64,000 bases of DNA from Lacinutrix sp. 5H-3-7-4 (GCF_000211855.2 NC_015638.1:868001-932000); one strand, 5' to 3'; positions 9,233 to 18,313 are shown, counted from the stretch's first letter. Made by a program: numbers and translations. The notes: a model not told the origin generated them from the letters alone.

Positions 9233-10150
9233 TTGAAACCAAACGCGCTAGAAAACGAGCAAACAATTATTACAATAGGTACTTTTGACGGTGTACATAT
9301 TGGACACCAAAAAATTATTAAAAGATTAATTGCTGTTGGTAGTAAAAAACATTTAAAACCAACGATACTAACATTTTTTCCACACCCTAGAATGGTGCTG
9401 CAAAAAGATGCTAATATTAAGCTCATTAATACCATGGATGAAAAAGCCTCTCTATTAGAAAGCTTAGGTATTAAAAATATGATTGTAGAAAAATTTACTC
9501 AAGAATTTTCACGTTTAACGGCTGAAGACTTTGTTGAAAAACTTTTAGTAAAAAAATTAAATGCTAAATATATAATAATAGGTTACGATCATCACTTTGG
9601 TAGAAACCGATCTGCTAATATTGATAATTTAATAGATTTTGGTAAAACCTATAATTTTGAAGTTGAAGAAATAACAGCTCAAGATATTAACGATGTTGCA
9701 GTAAGCTCTACAAAAATTAGAAATGCCTTAAATGAAGGCGATATAAAAACAGCAAACACGTATTTAGGCTACAACTTTATGCTAACTGGAACAGTAGTAA
9801 AAGGAAAAGGAATTGGTAAAACAATAAATTACCCTACAGCCAATTTAGAAATTACCGAAACCTATAAACTTATTCCAAAGCAAGGTGTTTACGTTATAAA
9901 ATCTATTATAGAAGGTAAAACTGTTTTTGGCATGATGAATATTGGTACAAACCCTACAGTAGATGGTACATCTCAAACCATAGAAACACATTTTTTTAAT
10001 TGGGACGTTTCACTTTATAATAAAACATTAAAAATTGAATTATTAGACAGACTTAGAGATGAACAAAAATTTGAATCTATTGAAGTTTTAAAAACTCAAT
10101 TAAAAAAAGATCAAAACAAGGCATTACTTATTATAAAAAATTATGATTAA
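9233..10150 (+). CDS. ribF: Bifunctional riboflavin kinase/FAD synthetase
   Basis: It phosphorylates riboflavin to FMN and adenylylates FMN to FAD. The N-terminal FAD synthetase half has the nucleotidyltransferase motif GTFDGVHIGH (16-25) and the SSTKIRNAL stretch near 162. The C-terminal flavokinase half begins near residue 183 with VKGKGIGKTINYPTAN, the ATP/flavin-binding signature. At 305 aa it has the usual length. The start is TTG, chosen because the -7 element at 9206 leaves only about 13 nt of leader and no ATG lies in frame upstream. The 3' end overlaps the next gene by 8 nt. Confidence 0.95.
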   Translation: MKPNALENEQTIITIGTFDGVHIGHQKIIKRLIAVGSKKHLKPTILTFFPHPRMVLQKDANIKLINTMDEKASLLESLGIKNMIVEKFTQEFSRLTAEDFVEKLLVKKLNAKYIIIGYDHHFGRNRSANIDNLIDFGKTYNFEVEEITAQDINDVAVSSTKIRNALNEGDIKTANTYLGYNFMLTGTVVKGKGIGKTINYPTANLEITETYKLIPKQGVYVIKSIIEGKTVFGMMNIGTNPTVDGTSQTIETHFFNWDVSLYNKTLKIELLDRLRDEQKFESIEVLKTQLKKDQNKALLIIKNYD

Positions 10151-11453
10151 CTCATTTCTTTTTAAACATATAGATAATAGTGCGCTTGTTGTCTTCAGGA
10201 TTATTTTTGGTTTACTATGCTTTTTAGAATCTGTTGGTGCAATTTTTACCGGCTGGATAACACGCACTTTAGTAGAACCAAAATTTACATTCTCGTTTAT
10301 GGGCTTTGGCTGGCTACAGCCATTATCAGGAAATGGTATGTACTTTTACTACGCAATTATGGGTGGTTTTGGTATTTTAATAATGCTAGGTTATAAGTAT
10401 AGGTTTAGTGCATTGGCCTTTTGTTTAATGTGGTGCGGCGTATATTTTATGCAAAAATCCTCATATAACAACCATTACTACTTACTTGTTTTATTAAGTG
10501 CAATTATGGCTATTTTGCCTGCAAATCGCTATGCATCTTTAGATGTTAAATTAAACCCTAAACTTAAAGAAATTTCTATGCCTAGTTGGTGTAAGTGGAT
10601 TTTTGTAATCCAGTTGTTTATACTTTACACTTACGCATCTAAAGCAAAATTATATCCAGATTGGATAGATTTAACTGTGCCAAAACTATTAATGAGAAGT
10701 AAAGCCAATTACCCAATTATTGGCGAGTTATTACAAAATAATTTTATGCCATATTTAGTAGCTTATGGTGGCATTTTATTTGACGGTTTAATTATACCTC
10801 TTTTACTTATTAAGGCTACAAGAAAGTACGCTTTTTTTGCTTCTATATTTTTTCATTTATTTAATTCTATTGTATTTCAGGTTGGTGTATTTCCATACCT
10901 ATCCTTAGCATTTTGTTTATTCTTTTTTGAGCCTAAAGTAATTAAAAACATCTTTTTAAAACGAAAAGAGTTTTACTCTAAAAACGAAATTATTGTGCCT
11001 AACTATAAACCCGTTTTAGTAACACTTGGAGGCATTTATTTTATAATTCAAATAATACTACCTATTCGCCATCATTTTATTGAAGATAATGTTTTATGGA
11101 CAGAAGAAGGCCACCGTTTATCTTGGCGCATGATGCTACGCTCTAAAAGCAGCAGAACAACTTATAAACTTGTTAATAATACTACAAAAAAAGAAACTGT
11201 TTTAAAATTAGACAAATACCTCTCTAAAAAACAAATACGCTCTGCTAGCTCTAAACCAGATGTTATGTGGCAGTTTTCACAACGGTTAAAAGAAGACTAC
11301 AAAAACAAAGGCGAAGATATTTCTATATATATAAAAGCTTTTGTAAGTGTTAATGGTAAGCCACACAAACAATTAATAGACCCAAAAGTAGATATTGCAA
11401 ATGCCAAGTATAACTACTTTACACATAATGATTGGATATTACCATCAAAATAG
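10143..11453 (+). CDS. HTTM-domain (vitamin K-dependent gamma-carboxylase-like) membrane protein
   Basis: A 436-aa integral inner-membrane protein with several hydrophobic helices in the first 330 residues and a soluble, basic C-terminal tail of about 120 residues. The pattern ILYTYASKAKLYPDW with a paired Lys region, the N-terminal ALVVFRIIFGLLCF helix and the C-terminal WRMML segment resemble the HTTM/VKGC-like family. In animals that family carboxylates Glu residues using vitamin K. Many bacterial members are of unknown function, so carboxylase activity is not claimed. The ATG lies inside ribF (ATGATTAA overlap), suggesting translational coupling. Repeat copy A follows. Confidence 0.75.
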   Translation: MINSFLFKHIDNSALVVFRIIFGLLCFLESVGAIFTGWITRTLVEPKFTFSFMGFGWLQPLSGNGMYFYYAIMGGFGILIMLGYKYRFSALAFCLMWCGVYFMQKSSYNNHYYLLVLLSAIMAILPANRYASLDVKLNPKLKEISMPSWCKWIFVIQLFILYTYASKAKLYPDWIDLTVPKLLMRSKANYPIIGELLQNNFMPYLVAYGGILFDGLIIPLLLIKATRKYAFFASIFFHLFNSIVFQVGVFPYLSLAFCLFFFEPKVIKNIFLKRKEFYSKNEIIVPNYKPVLVTLGGIYFIIQIILPIRHHFIEDNVLWTEEGHRLSWRMMLRSKSSRTTYKLVNNTTKKETVLKLDKYLSKKQIRSASSKPDVMWQFSQRLKEDYKNKGEDISIYIKAFVSVNGKPHKQLIDPKVDIANAKYNYFTHNDWILPSK

Positions 11454-11522
11454 GTTTCTTTTTTATTTTACAACAAGCTAAATCTTACTACTTTTACCAT
11501 TATTAAAAATATGTTTCAATTT

Positions 11523-11622
11523 GCGTTAAGGATTGAAAGGTTTGTTTGAGCTCCTCACAGAGAGCGAGCCTTGAAAGCCTGACCAAAAACAATGCTTTTT
11601 TAGCTTGTTTTTGGTAACGCCC
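11523..11622 (-). repeat. Dispersed intergenic element, copy A
   Basis: Read on the minus strand it starts GGGCGTTACC and ends CCTTAACGC, so its termini are inverted (GCGTTA / TAACGC). Inside is a perfect 10-bp stem CCAAAAACAA / TTGTTTTTGG. A conserved core follows: CAGGCTTTC, then GCTCGCTCTCTGTGAGGAGC, which is itself an imperfect hairpin. Related copies lie at 17784 and 32326. It ends 12 nt before the serS ATG. Confidence 0.8.
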
Positions 11623-11634
11623 AAAATAAAATTT

Positions 11635-12906
11635 ATGTTACAAGTACCATTTATTAGAGATAACAAAGAGACTGTAATTGCTGGTTTAGCAAAACGCCAC
11701 TTTGATGCTAAAGATTTAGTTGAACAAGTTATTGTTTTAGACGAAGAACGCCGTACGTTACAATCGAAATTAGACAATACTTTAGCTGAATCTAATGTTA
11801 TTTCTAAAGAAATTGGGATTTTATACAAGTCTGGTCAAGGCGAAAAAGCTAACGCATTAAAAGAAAAAACGAGTGCTTTAAAAGAAAGTTCTAAAACACT
11901 TACCGAAGACTTAAACACAACCGCAGAAAAATTACAAAATTTATTATACCAACTGCCTAATGTACCACATGAGTCGGTACCTGCAGGAAAATCTGAAGAG
12001 GAAAACGAAGAAATTTTTAATGAAGGAGAAGTACCTAAGTTATTTGATGGCGCACAACCACATTGGGAATTAGCCAAAAAATATGATATTATAGATTTTG
12101 AGTTAGGTAATAAAATTTCGGGTGCTGGTTTTCCTGTTTATAAAGGTAAAGGTGCTAGATTACAACGTGCTTTAATTTCTTATTTTCTAGATAAAAATAC
12201 AGCTGCTGGTTATACAGAGTATCAATTACCGCATCTAGTAAACGAGGCATCTTGTTATGGTACTGGACAGTTACCAGATAAAGAAGGGCAAATGTATCAC
12301 GATTCTCGTGACGATTTATATTTAATACCAACTGCAGAAGTTCCTGGAACTAATGTTTTTAGAGATGTTTTATTAAACGAAAGCGATTTACCAATTGGTA
12401 TTACTGGTTATACTCCTTGTTTTAGGCGTGAAGCTGGTAGTTATGGTGCACACGTGCGTGGTTTAAATAGACTGCACCAATTTGATAAAGTAGAAATTAT
12501 ACGTGTTGAGCACCCAGAAAACTCTTACAATGCCTTTTTTGGTATGGTAGAACATATTAAAAGTATTTTACGTGAGCTTAAATTACCTTATAGAATTTTA
12601 AAATTGTGTGGTGGTGACACAGGTTTTCCATCTGCTATGACTTACGATTTTGAAGTTTTTTCTACAGCTCAAGATCGTTGGTTAGAAATTTCTAGTGTAT
12701 CAAACTTTGAAACTTACCAAGCTAATCGTTTAAAATTACGTTTTAAAAATAGTGACGGTAAAAATGAATTGGCTCACACTTTAAATGGAAGTTCGCTTGC
12801 ATTACCTAGAGTTTTAGCTGGAATTTTAGAAAACTATCAAACTGAAAATGGTATTTCTATTCCAGATGTTTTAGTACCTTATACAGGATTTAAAAACATT
12901 CAATAA
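11635..12906 (+). CDS. serS: Seryl-tRNA synthetase
   Basis: It charges tRNA-Ser in the cytosol; class II synthetase, 423 aa. The N-terminal antiparallel coiled-coil arm (about 25-110) grips the long variable arm of tRNA-Ser. Motif 2 is around residue 259 (TPCFRREAGSYG) and motif 3 near 385 (NGSSLALPRVL). TAEVPGTNV matches the conserved TAEVP serine/ATP-site motif. The start is the ATG of MLQVPFIRDNKE. The frame remains open for ten codons further upstream to a TTG, but those codons lie in repeat copy A and are not family-like. No -7 element was found, so transcription may start within the repeat or upstream. Confidence 0.96.
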   Translation: MLQVPFIRDNKETVIAGLAKRHFDAKDLVEQVIVLDEERRTLQSKLDNTLAESNVISKEIGILYKSGQGEKANALKEKTSALKESSKTLTEDLNTTAEKLQNLLYQLPNVPHESVPAGKSEEENEEIFNEGEVPKLFDGAQPHWELAKKYDIIDFELGNKISGAGFPVYKGKGARLQRALISYFLDKNTAAGYTEYQLPHLVNEASCYGTGQLPDKEGQMYHDSRDDLYLIPTAEVPGTNVFRDVLLNESDLPIGITGYTPCFRREAGSYGAHVRGLNRLHQFDKVEIIRVEHPENSYNAFFGMVEHIKSILRELKLPYRILKLCGGDTGFPSAMTYDFEVFSTAQDRWLEISSVSNFETYQANRLKLRFKNSDGKNELAHTLNGSSLALPRVLAGILENYQTENGISIPDVLVPYTGFKNIQ

Positions 12907-12910
12907 TATT

Positions 12911-12980
12911 TTGTTTTAACAAATTTTATCGATTAAATGTTAAAAAAACACGTTGTTTAACGAATTTTACAGATAAATCT
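12911..12980. repeat. Two imperfect direct repeats upstream of a small ORF
   Basis: The stretches starting at 12911 (TTGTTTTAACAAATTTTA...) and 12953 (TTGTTTAACGAATTTTAC...) match at about 24 of 30 aligned positions. They start 42 bp apart, close to four helical turns. They could be paired binding sites or the remains of a local duplication. Confidence 0.4.
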
Positions 12981-13033
12981 TTGCTGTTTTAATTTTAATT
13001 CTCAAATTTATATTGTTCTAAAACAGTATTGAG

Positions 13034-13159
13034 ATGAAAAATATAAAACGTTTGTTCCTACTTGCAACGTTAGTAATAGTTGCAACAGTTGTTTTTTCTA
13101 CGGAATATGACAAATTAAAATCTAAAATAAGCACAACTGCAATTGTGTCTAATAATTAA
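13034..13159 (+). CDS. Small putative secreted or membrane peptide (41 aa)
   Basis: The ATG at 13034 opens a 41-codon frame: MKNIKRLFLLATLVIVATVV..., with a short polar tail ending SNN. Two or three basic residues followed by about 15 hydrophobic residues and FST resemble a signal peptide or single membrane helix, leaving a tail of about 18 residues. No family is recognised. Support comes from a clean start, the signal-like composition in an otherwise empty 430-bp gap, and a good terminator 86 nt after the stop. It could still be a chance frame. Confidence 0.55.
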   Translation: MKNIKRLFLLATLVIVATVVFSTEYDKLKSKISTTAIVSNN

Positions 13160-13244
13160 CTATACTTAGTTTTTATATAAACCCCAATCGAGTATTTGAA
13201 TCATTGTTAAATATATGATTAATAGCACATTTATTTAGATTGGC

Positions 13245-13273
13245 ATGCCTGATTAATTTCAGGCATTTTTTTT
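13245..13273 (+). terminator. Rho-independent terminator
   Basis: Stem ATGCCTGA / TCAGGCAT with a 6-nt loop, followed by T8. It probably ends the transcript of the 41-aa ORF and insulates the next gene. Confidence 0.75.
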
Positions 13274-13336
13274 GTCTAATTTTTTAATTTAATAACAATA
13301 GGCATAACATTTGTTATATTTACACAAACATTTGCT

Positions 13337-15112
13337 ATGAGATTTTTACTTATTTTCACCTTTCTTTTAAGCTTTAATGCTCTTGCTCAAGACGATATTT
13401 TAGCTAGAGAATATTTTAAAAATGGAGATTTTGAAAAAGCTGCTACTACCTACAAAAAACTATATGCTAAAAACAGCAGAAATAAAACTTACCTTTTACA
13501 ACTTGTAAAAGCTTACCAGCAATTAGAGAAATTTAAAGAAGCCGAAACATTATTACAAGACGAATTAACGCGTTACGAGTACCCACAACTTATTGTAGAA
13601 TTAGGAAGAAATTACAGTTTACAAAACGACACTATTAATAGCAAGCTAAATTACGATAAAGCCATATTAACAATAGAAAAAAACCCAAACAACGCCTATG
13701 CCGTAGGTAGAAGTTTTGAAAATTATTCGTTATTAAATGAGGCTATAGTCACATACAATAAAGCCATGCAATTAAAGCCTCAACTAAACTTTAATATAAA
13801 CTTGGCAAAAATTTATGGCGAGCAAGGCAATATTGAAAAAATGTTTAATAGTTATATTAATTTTTCTGAAATAAATGAAAATTATTTAAATACAGCTAAA
13901 AGAGAATTTAGTTCTTTTATTAGTGAAAATAAGGAAAACGAAAACAATATTATTTTAAGAAAAATACTATTAAAAAAAATACAAACCGCTCCAAACTTAC
14001 TCTGGAACGATATGTTGAGCTGGCTTTTTATCCAGCAAAAAGAATACAAAAAAGCTTTTACACAAGAAAAAGCAATTTATAAACGAGAATTAGAAAGTTT
14101 AAATCGTGTTGAACAATTAGCAAACATTGCCTATAACCAAAAACAATTAAACGTTGCAAAACAAATCTATACTTTTATTGTAGAAAACACTCAAGAAATA
14201 GATATACAAATAAATGCAAATTACAACCTATTAAAAATTGAAACAGAACAAGCCAAAGAAAAAGACTACCAAATAATAAACAATAAATACCTTAAGCTTC
14301 TAGAAAAATACGGTAAAACCTCTAGAACTGTAAACTTACGTGTTGCTTATGCTCATTTTTTAGCATTTAATTTAGATAAATCAAGAGATGCTGTTGCTTT
14401 TTTGAAAGAAAGTTTAAATATTAATTATAGCAGTTACCAATTAGCGCAATTAAAATTAGAATTAGGAGATATACTAGTTTTAGAAGAGAAGTTTAATGAA
14501 GCATTAATCTATTACACACAAATTCAACGTGCTTTAAAAAACACCAAAATCTCACAATTAGCAAGATTTAAAGTAGCAAAAACAAGTTATTATAAAGGTG
14601 ATTTTAAATGGGCAGAATCTCAGCTTAAAATTTTAAAAAAATCTACATCTCAACTAACAGCTAATGACGCATTAGACTTAAAGCTACTTATAAGTGATAA
14701 TAAACAAGGAGACTCTTTACAAACTGCATTAAAAAAATATGCAAAAGCAGATTTACTTGCTTTTCAAAACAAAAAAAATCAAGCTATTACAATATTATCA
14801 AACATTATACAAGAGCATAAAACCGAAACCATTATACCTCAAGCTTTATTAAAACAGGCACAGTTATTTGAAGACAAAGCAGACTTTGAAAAAGCAAAGT
14901 CTAATTACCTTCAAATTATTTCAAATTATACAGATGGTATTTTAATAGACGATGCCATCTTTGCTCTTGCAGAGATCTATAATAACCAATTACAACTACC
15001 AGAAAAAGCTAAAGAACTTTACGAACGCATAATATTTAACCATGCAGATAGTATTTACTTTGTAGACTCACGCAAAAAATACAGAGCATTAAGAGGTGAC
15101 AGTATAAATTAG
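13337..15112 (+). CDS. Exported tetratricopeptide-repeat protein
   Basis: A 591-aa protein with a cleavable signal peptide (about 1-17, ending ALAQ) and TPR-like helical hairpins along nearly its whole length, for example YFKNGDFEKAATTYKKLY (26-43), NEALIYYTQIQRAL, and FEKAKSNYLQIIS near the C-terminus. It is Lys/Asn rich. TPR arrays are protein-docking scaffolds, and the signal peptide places this one in the periplasm. No enzymatic domain is visible. It precedes the DUF4286 gene and rsmA on the same strand but is separated from them by a promoter, so it is probably monocistronic. Confidence 0.85.
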   Translation: MRFLLIFTFLLSFNALAQDDILAREYFKNGDFEKAATTYKKLYAKNSRNKTYLLQLVKAYQQLEKFKEAETLLQDELTRYEYPQLIVELGRNYSLQNDTINSKLNYDKAILTIEKNPNNAYAVGRSFENYSLLNEAIVTYNKAMQLKPQLNFNINLAKIYGEQGNIEKMFNSYINFSEINENYLNTAKREFSSFISENKENENNIILRKILLKKIQTAPNLLWNDMLSWLFIQQKEYKKAFTQEKAIYKRELESLNRVEQLANIAYNQKQLNVAKQIYTFIVENTQEIDIQINANYNLLKIETEQAKEKDYQIINNKYLKLLEKYGKTSRTVNLRVAYAHFLAFNLDKSRDAVAFLKESLNINYSSYQLAQLKLELGDILVLEEKFNEALIYYTQIQRALKNTKISQLARFKVAKTSYYKGDFKWAESQLKILKKSTSQLTANDALDLKLLISDNKQGDSLQTALKKYAKADLLAFQNKKNQAITILSNIIQEHKTETIIPQALLKQAQLFEDKADFEKAKSNYLQIISNYTDGILIDDAIFALAEIYNNQLQLPEKAKELYERIIFNHADSIYFVDSRKKYRALRGDSIN

Positions 15113-15159
15113 GAAAAGCTTAAACATTGCAGTTTTTCTTCAATTCCTTTTTAAAATCC

Positions 15160-15167
15160 TACCTTTG
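15160..15167 (+). promoter_or_regulatory. -7 promoter element (TACCTTTG)
   Basis: It matches TAnnTTTG, 33 nt before the DUF4286 ATG. It probably drives DUF4286-rsmA-mgtE. Confidence 0.6.
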
Positions 15168-15200
15168 CAAAAACTCTTTTTTCAATACAATTTTTAAGGA

Positions 15201-15524
15201 ATGATTATATACAACGTCACAGTTAATATAGATAATAGTGTGCACGAGCAATGGTTAACTTGGATTAAAGAACATATTCCACAAGTACTTGCAACAGGTA
15301 AATTTTTAGAAGCAAAACTTACCAAGGTTTTAGTAGAAGAAGAAATGGGTGGCGAAACCTACTCTATACAATACAGAGCACATTCTCGCGAATCTCTAGA
15401 TGCCTACTATAAAGAAGACGCAGATCGCTTAAGAACCGAAGGTTTAAAACTATTTGCCGACAAGATGCTTGCTTTTAGAACAGAGCTAGAAGTTATAGAT
15501 GAATATGCTGTAAACTTTAAATAA
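15201..15524 (+). CDS. DUF4286 family protein
   Basis: A small cytosolic protein (107 aa) with the DUF4286 pattern: N-terminal MIIYNVTVNID, then HEQWLTWIKEHIPQVL, SIQYRAHS and a C-terminal FRTELEVI strand. The alternation suggests a ferredoxin-like alpha/beta dimer, as in EthD/antibiotic-monooxygenase-type folds (inference). No function is known. It lies 54 nt before rsmA, a neighbourhood I associate with flavobacteria, so a link to translation or rRNA modification is possible but unproven. Confidence 0.85.
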   Translation: MIIYNVTVNIDNSVHEQWLTWIKEHIPQVLATGKFLEAKLTKVLVEEEMGGETYSIQYRAHSRESLDAYYKEDADRLRTEGLKLFADKMLAFRTELEVIDEYAVNFK

Positions 15525-15578
15525 AATATAGCAAACCACAACTTAGTATTTAAACTAAAAAATTTAAAACAGCTACCA

Positions 15579-16391
15579 ATGACCAAGAAAAAACACAATC
15601 CGCACCAAGTAAAAGCAAAAAAGTTTTTAGGTCAGCACTTTTTAGAAGACGAAAGCATAGCAGAACAAATAGCAGACGCTTTATCACTTGAAGGCTATAA
15701 AAAAGTATTAGAAATTGGTCCTGGAATGGGTGTTTTAACCAAGTATTTATTAAAAAAACCTGTAACAACCTATGTTATAGAAATAGATACCGAAAGTGTA
15801 GAATATCTAAAAAATAATTATCTAAACCTTGCACCAAGAATTTTAGAAAAAGATTTTTTAAAATACGATGTTAGCGAAACCTTTGGAGACGAACCTTTTG
15901 CAATTAGCGGTAACTTTCCATACAACATATCTACACAAATTGTATTTAAAACCTTAGAGCTAAGAGATCAAATACCAGAGTTTTCTGGAATGTTTCAAAA
16001 AGAAGTTGCCCAGCGCATTTGCTCTAAAGAAGGCAGTAAAGTATACGGTATACTCTCTGTATTAACACAAGCATTTTATAATGCAGAATATTTATTTACC
16101 GTACCACCAACAGTATTTAATCCACCACCAAAAGTAGACTCAGGAGTATTAAAACTTACACGTAAAAAAAACTATAGCTTACCATGCGACGAAAAACTAT
16201 TTTTTAGAGTGGTAAAACAAGCATTTCAGCAACGTAGAAAAACATTACGTAACAGTTTAAAAACATTCGAATTGAGTGATAATTTAAAAGCAAATGTTAT
16301 ATTTGGCAAGCGACCAGAACAACTCGATGTTCAAGCCTTTATTGAGCTTACAACATTAATTGAAAACGACACCAAAAACGAGTCTATTTAG
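15579..16391 (+). CDS. rsmA: 16S rRNA (adenine(1518)-N6/adenine(1519)-N6)-dimethyltransferase
   Basis: KsgA/RsmA dimethylates the two adjacent adenines in the 3' hairpin of 16S rRNA during late 30S assembly, using SAM. The 270-aa protein has the family start [14 protein letters not shown] motif [15 protein letters not shown] (near 45), the acidic ribose-binding VIEID, catalytic motif [10 protein letters not shown] (near 112) and PPKVDSGVL. The stop codon overlaps the GTG start of mgtE by one base (TAGTG), so the two are translationally linked. Confidence 0.97.
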   Translation: MTKKKHNPHQVKAKKFLGQHFLEDESIAEQIADALSLEGYKKVLEIGPGMGVLTKYLLKKPVTTYVIEIDTESVEYLKNNYLNLAPRILEKDFLKYDVSETFGDEPFAISGNFPYNISTQIVFKTLELRDQIPEFSGMFQKEVAQRICSKEGSKVYGILSVLTQAFYNAEYLFTVPPTVFNPPPKVDSGVLKLTRKKNYSLPCDEKLFFRVVKQAFQQRRKTLRNSLKTFELSDNLKANVIFGKRPEQLDVQAFIELTTLIENDTKNESI

Positions 16392-17764
16392 TGGAAGAAC
16401 AAGAAGAAAATATCCAATTTAAAATAAGCGATGCGCTTATAACTAGTGTAGAACAATTAGTAGATGCTAAAAATGATAACGCCATTTTAGAACTATTAAA
16501 TGAATATCACCATGCGGATATAGCCGAAATTCTTGAAGACCTAAATACAGAGCAATCCAGCTACATTATTAAATTATTAGATAGTGAAAAAACATCCGAA
16601 ATCCTTATGGAAATGGATGAAGATGATCGAGAGAAAATCTTAGCAACACTATCTACAAAAGAAATTGCAGAAGAAATCGAAGAACTCGATACCGATGATG
16701 CTGCAGATATGATTGCCGAGCTTCCCGAAGAACGACAAGAACAAGTAATTGCACAAATTGAAGACCAAGAGCACAAAGCTGAAATTCAAGAACTATTAAC
16801 TTACGACGAAGATACAGCTGGTGGTTTAATGGCAAAAGAATTAGTGCGAGTAAACGAAAACTGGACCGTTACAGAATGTGTACGCGAAATGCGCGCACAA
16901 GCCGAAAACGTAACAAGAGTTCACTCTATTTATGTAGTAGATGGTAATGAGAAGTTAATAGGACGACTCTCACTAAAGGACTTACTTATGGCATCGCCAA
17001 GAGCGCACATTTCTACAGTATACATACCAAAAGTAGATTATGTAGACGTTAACGAAGAAGCCGAAGAAGTAGCTAGAATAATGCAAAAATACGATCTAGA
17101 AGCCATTCCTGTAGTAGACGAAAACAAAGTATTAATGGGTAGAATTACCATTGATGATATTGTAGACGTTATACGAGAAGAAGCAGATAAAGATTACCAA
17201 CTAGCAGCAGGTATAACACACGATGTAGAGGCAGACGATAGTATTTTACAACTAACCCGAGCAAGACTACCATGGCTATTTCTAGGTCTAATAGGAGGAA
17301 TTGGAGCATTTGTAATCATGTACTTTTTTGAAGGCAGACTACCAGAACAAGCCGTAATACTATTTTTATTCACACCATTAATAGCCGCAATGGCAGGAAA
17401 TGTAGGAGTACAATCAAGCGCCATAATAGTGCAAGGTTTAGCAAACGACGATGTAAAAGGCAGTATAAATAATAGATTAGTAAAAGAAATGCTTCTAGCC
17501 GCGTTAAACGGTGTAGTATTATCTATATTTCTATTTCTATTTGTGTTCGCATGGGAACAAAACTTTAAGCTCGCATTAGCCATATCAGTATCACTAGTAG
17601 TAGTAATAATAATCGCCGGATTAATAGGCACATTTATACCGCTATTTCTAGACAAAAGAGGCGTAGATCCAGCCATAGCAACAGGACCATTTATCACCAC
17701 AAGTAACGATATTTTTGGTATAGTAATCTATCTATTGATATCAAAATCAATATTAGGCTTTTAG
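16391..17764 (+). CDS. mgtE: Magnesium transporter MgtE
   Basis: A Mg2+-gated magnesium channel of the inner membrane, 457 aa. Order: acidic N domain of superhelical repeats (about 10-130, many Glu/Asp that bind Mg2+), a CBS pair (about 135-260, ending VLMGRITIDDIVDVI), a connecting plug helix, and five membrane helices (about 290-457) with the signature AGNVGVQSSAIIVQG. It starts with GTG, overlapping the rsmA stop, so expression is tied to rRNA methylation. It is followed by repeat copy B. Confidence 0.95.
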   Translation: MEEQEENIQFKISDALITSVEQLVDAKNDNAILELLNEYHHADIAEILEDLNTEQSSYIIKLLDSEKTSEILMEMDEDDREKILATLSTKEIAEEIEELDTDDAADMIAELPEERQEQVIAQIEDQEHKAEIQELLTYDEDTAGGLMAKELVRVNENWTVTECVREMRAQAENVTRVHSIYVVDGNEKLIGRLSLKDLLMASPRAHISTVYIPKVDYVDVNEEAEEVARIMQKYDLEAIPVVDENKVLMGRITIDDIVDVIREEADKDYQLAAGITHDVEADDSILQLTRARLPWLFLGLIGGIGAFVIMYFFEGRLPEQAVILFLFTPLIAAMAGNVGVQSSAIIVQGLANDDVKGSINNRLVKEMLLAALNGVVLSIFLFLFVFAWEQNFKLALAISVSLVVVIIIAGLIGTFIPLFLDKRGVDPAIATGPFITTSNDIFGIVIYLLISKSILGF

Positions 17765-17783
17765 TATTAAAAGTAAAATATTT

Positions 17784-17882
17784 GGGCGTTTCCTTTTTTC
17801 TCTTCGTACCTCAGGTAAAAACGTCAGGCTTTCGCAAGTCGCTCTCTGCGAGGAGCTCCAACAATTGCTCAATCCTTAACGC
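17784..17882 (+). repeat. Dispersed intergenic element, copy B
   Basis: It starts GGGCGTTTCC and ends CCTTAACGC, with inverted termini GCGTT / AACGC. It shares with copy A the blocks GTCAGGCTTTC, CGCTCTCTG.GAGGAGCTC and CAATCCTTAACGC. The 5' third differs and forms its own small hairpin (ACCTCAGGT). It lies between mgtE and the cupin gene and is richer in G+C than its surroundings. Confidence 0.8.
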
Positions 17883-17925
17883 AAAACTTTGTAACTTTAA
17901 ACACAATTAACTGCATTTAAAGATT

Positions 17926-18291
17926 ATGAAACCAATAAACATAAGCCAAAAACACACCCTATTTACAAAACAATGGCATCCACACCGCATTGCAACAGTA
18001 GATAATATGCAAGTACTACTAGCAAAACTAAAAGGAGAATTTGTTTGGCATAGCCATGATAATGAAGATGAGCTTTTTCAAGTAATAAAAGGCACACTAT
18101 ACATGCAATTTAGAGACAGAACCCAGGTTGTAAATCAAGGAGAAATAATTGTAGTACCAAAAGGAGTAGAACATAATCCTACAACAAAAAATAATGAAGA
18201 AGTACACGTGTTACTATTCGAAAAACTAAGTACATCACATACCGGAAAAGTAAAACACGACAAAACACAAACCAACTATCCAGAAATTTAA
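17926..18291 (+). CDS. Cupin-domain protein
   Basis: A single-domain small cupin (121 aa). Cupin motif 1 is WHSHDNEDELFQVIKGTLYM, with metal ligands His, His and Glu; motif 2 is VVPKGVEHNP, with the last His. The fold binds a metal ion but the substrate cannot be told. It is the first gene of a same-strand run (dehydrogenase, DUF1801, VOC) with short gaps, suggesting a loose operon of small metabolic or stress enzymes. TAACTTTA at about 17892, one base off the -7 consensus, could be its promoter. Confidence 0.85.
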   Translation: MKPINISQKHTLFTKQWHPHRIATVDNMQVLLAKLKGEFVWHSHDNEDELFQVIKGTLYMQFRDRTQVVNQGEIIVVPKGVEHNPTTKNNEEVHVLLFEKLSTSHTGKVKHDKTQTNYPEI

Positions 18292-18313
18292 AATAAAGAG
18301 CATCACTAGTAAA

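Noticed and set aside
11605-11634. Upstream in-frame extension of serS from a TTG
   Set aside because: Lies in the dispersed repeat and is not family-like; the ATG at 11635 gives the normal SerRS start.
11526-11828. Minus-strand 100-codon frame across repeat copy A and the serS start
   Set aside because: Half of it is repeat and half is antisense serS; no family match.
17194-17700. Minus-strand 168-codon frame inside mgtE
   Set aside because: Lies wholly opposite clear MgtE membrane-domain codons; composition is a shadow.
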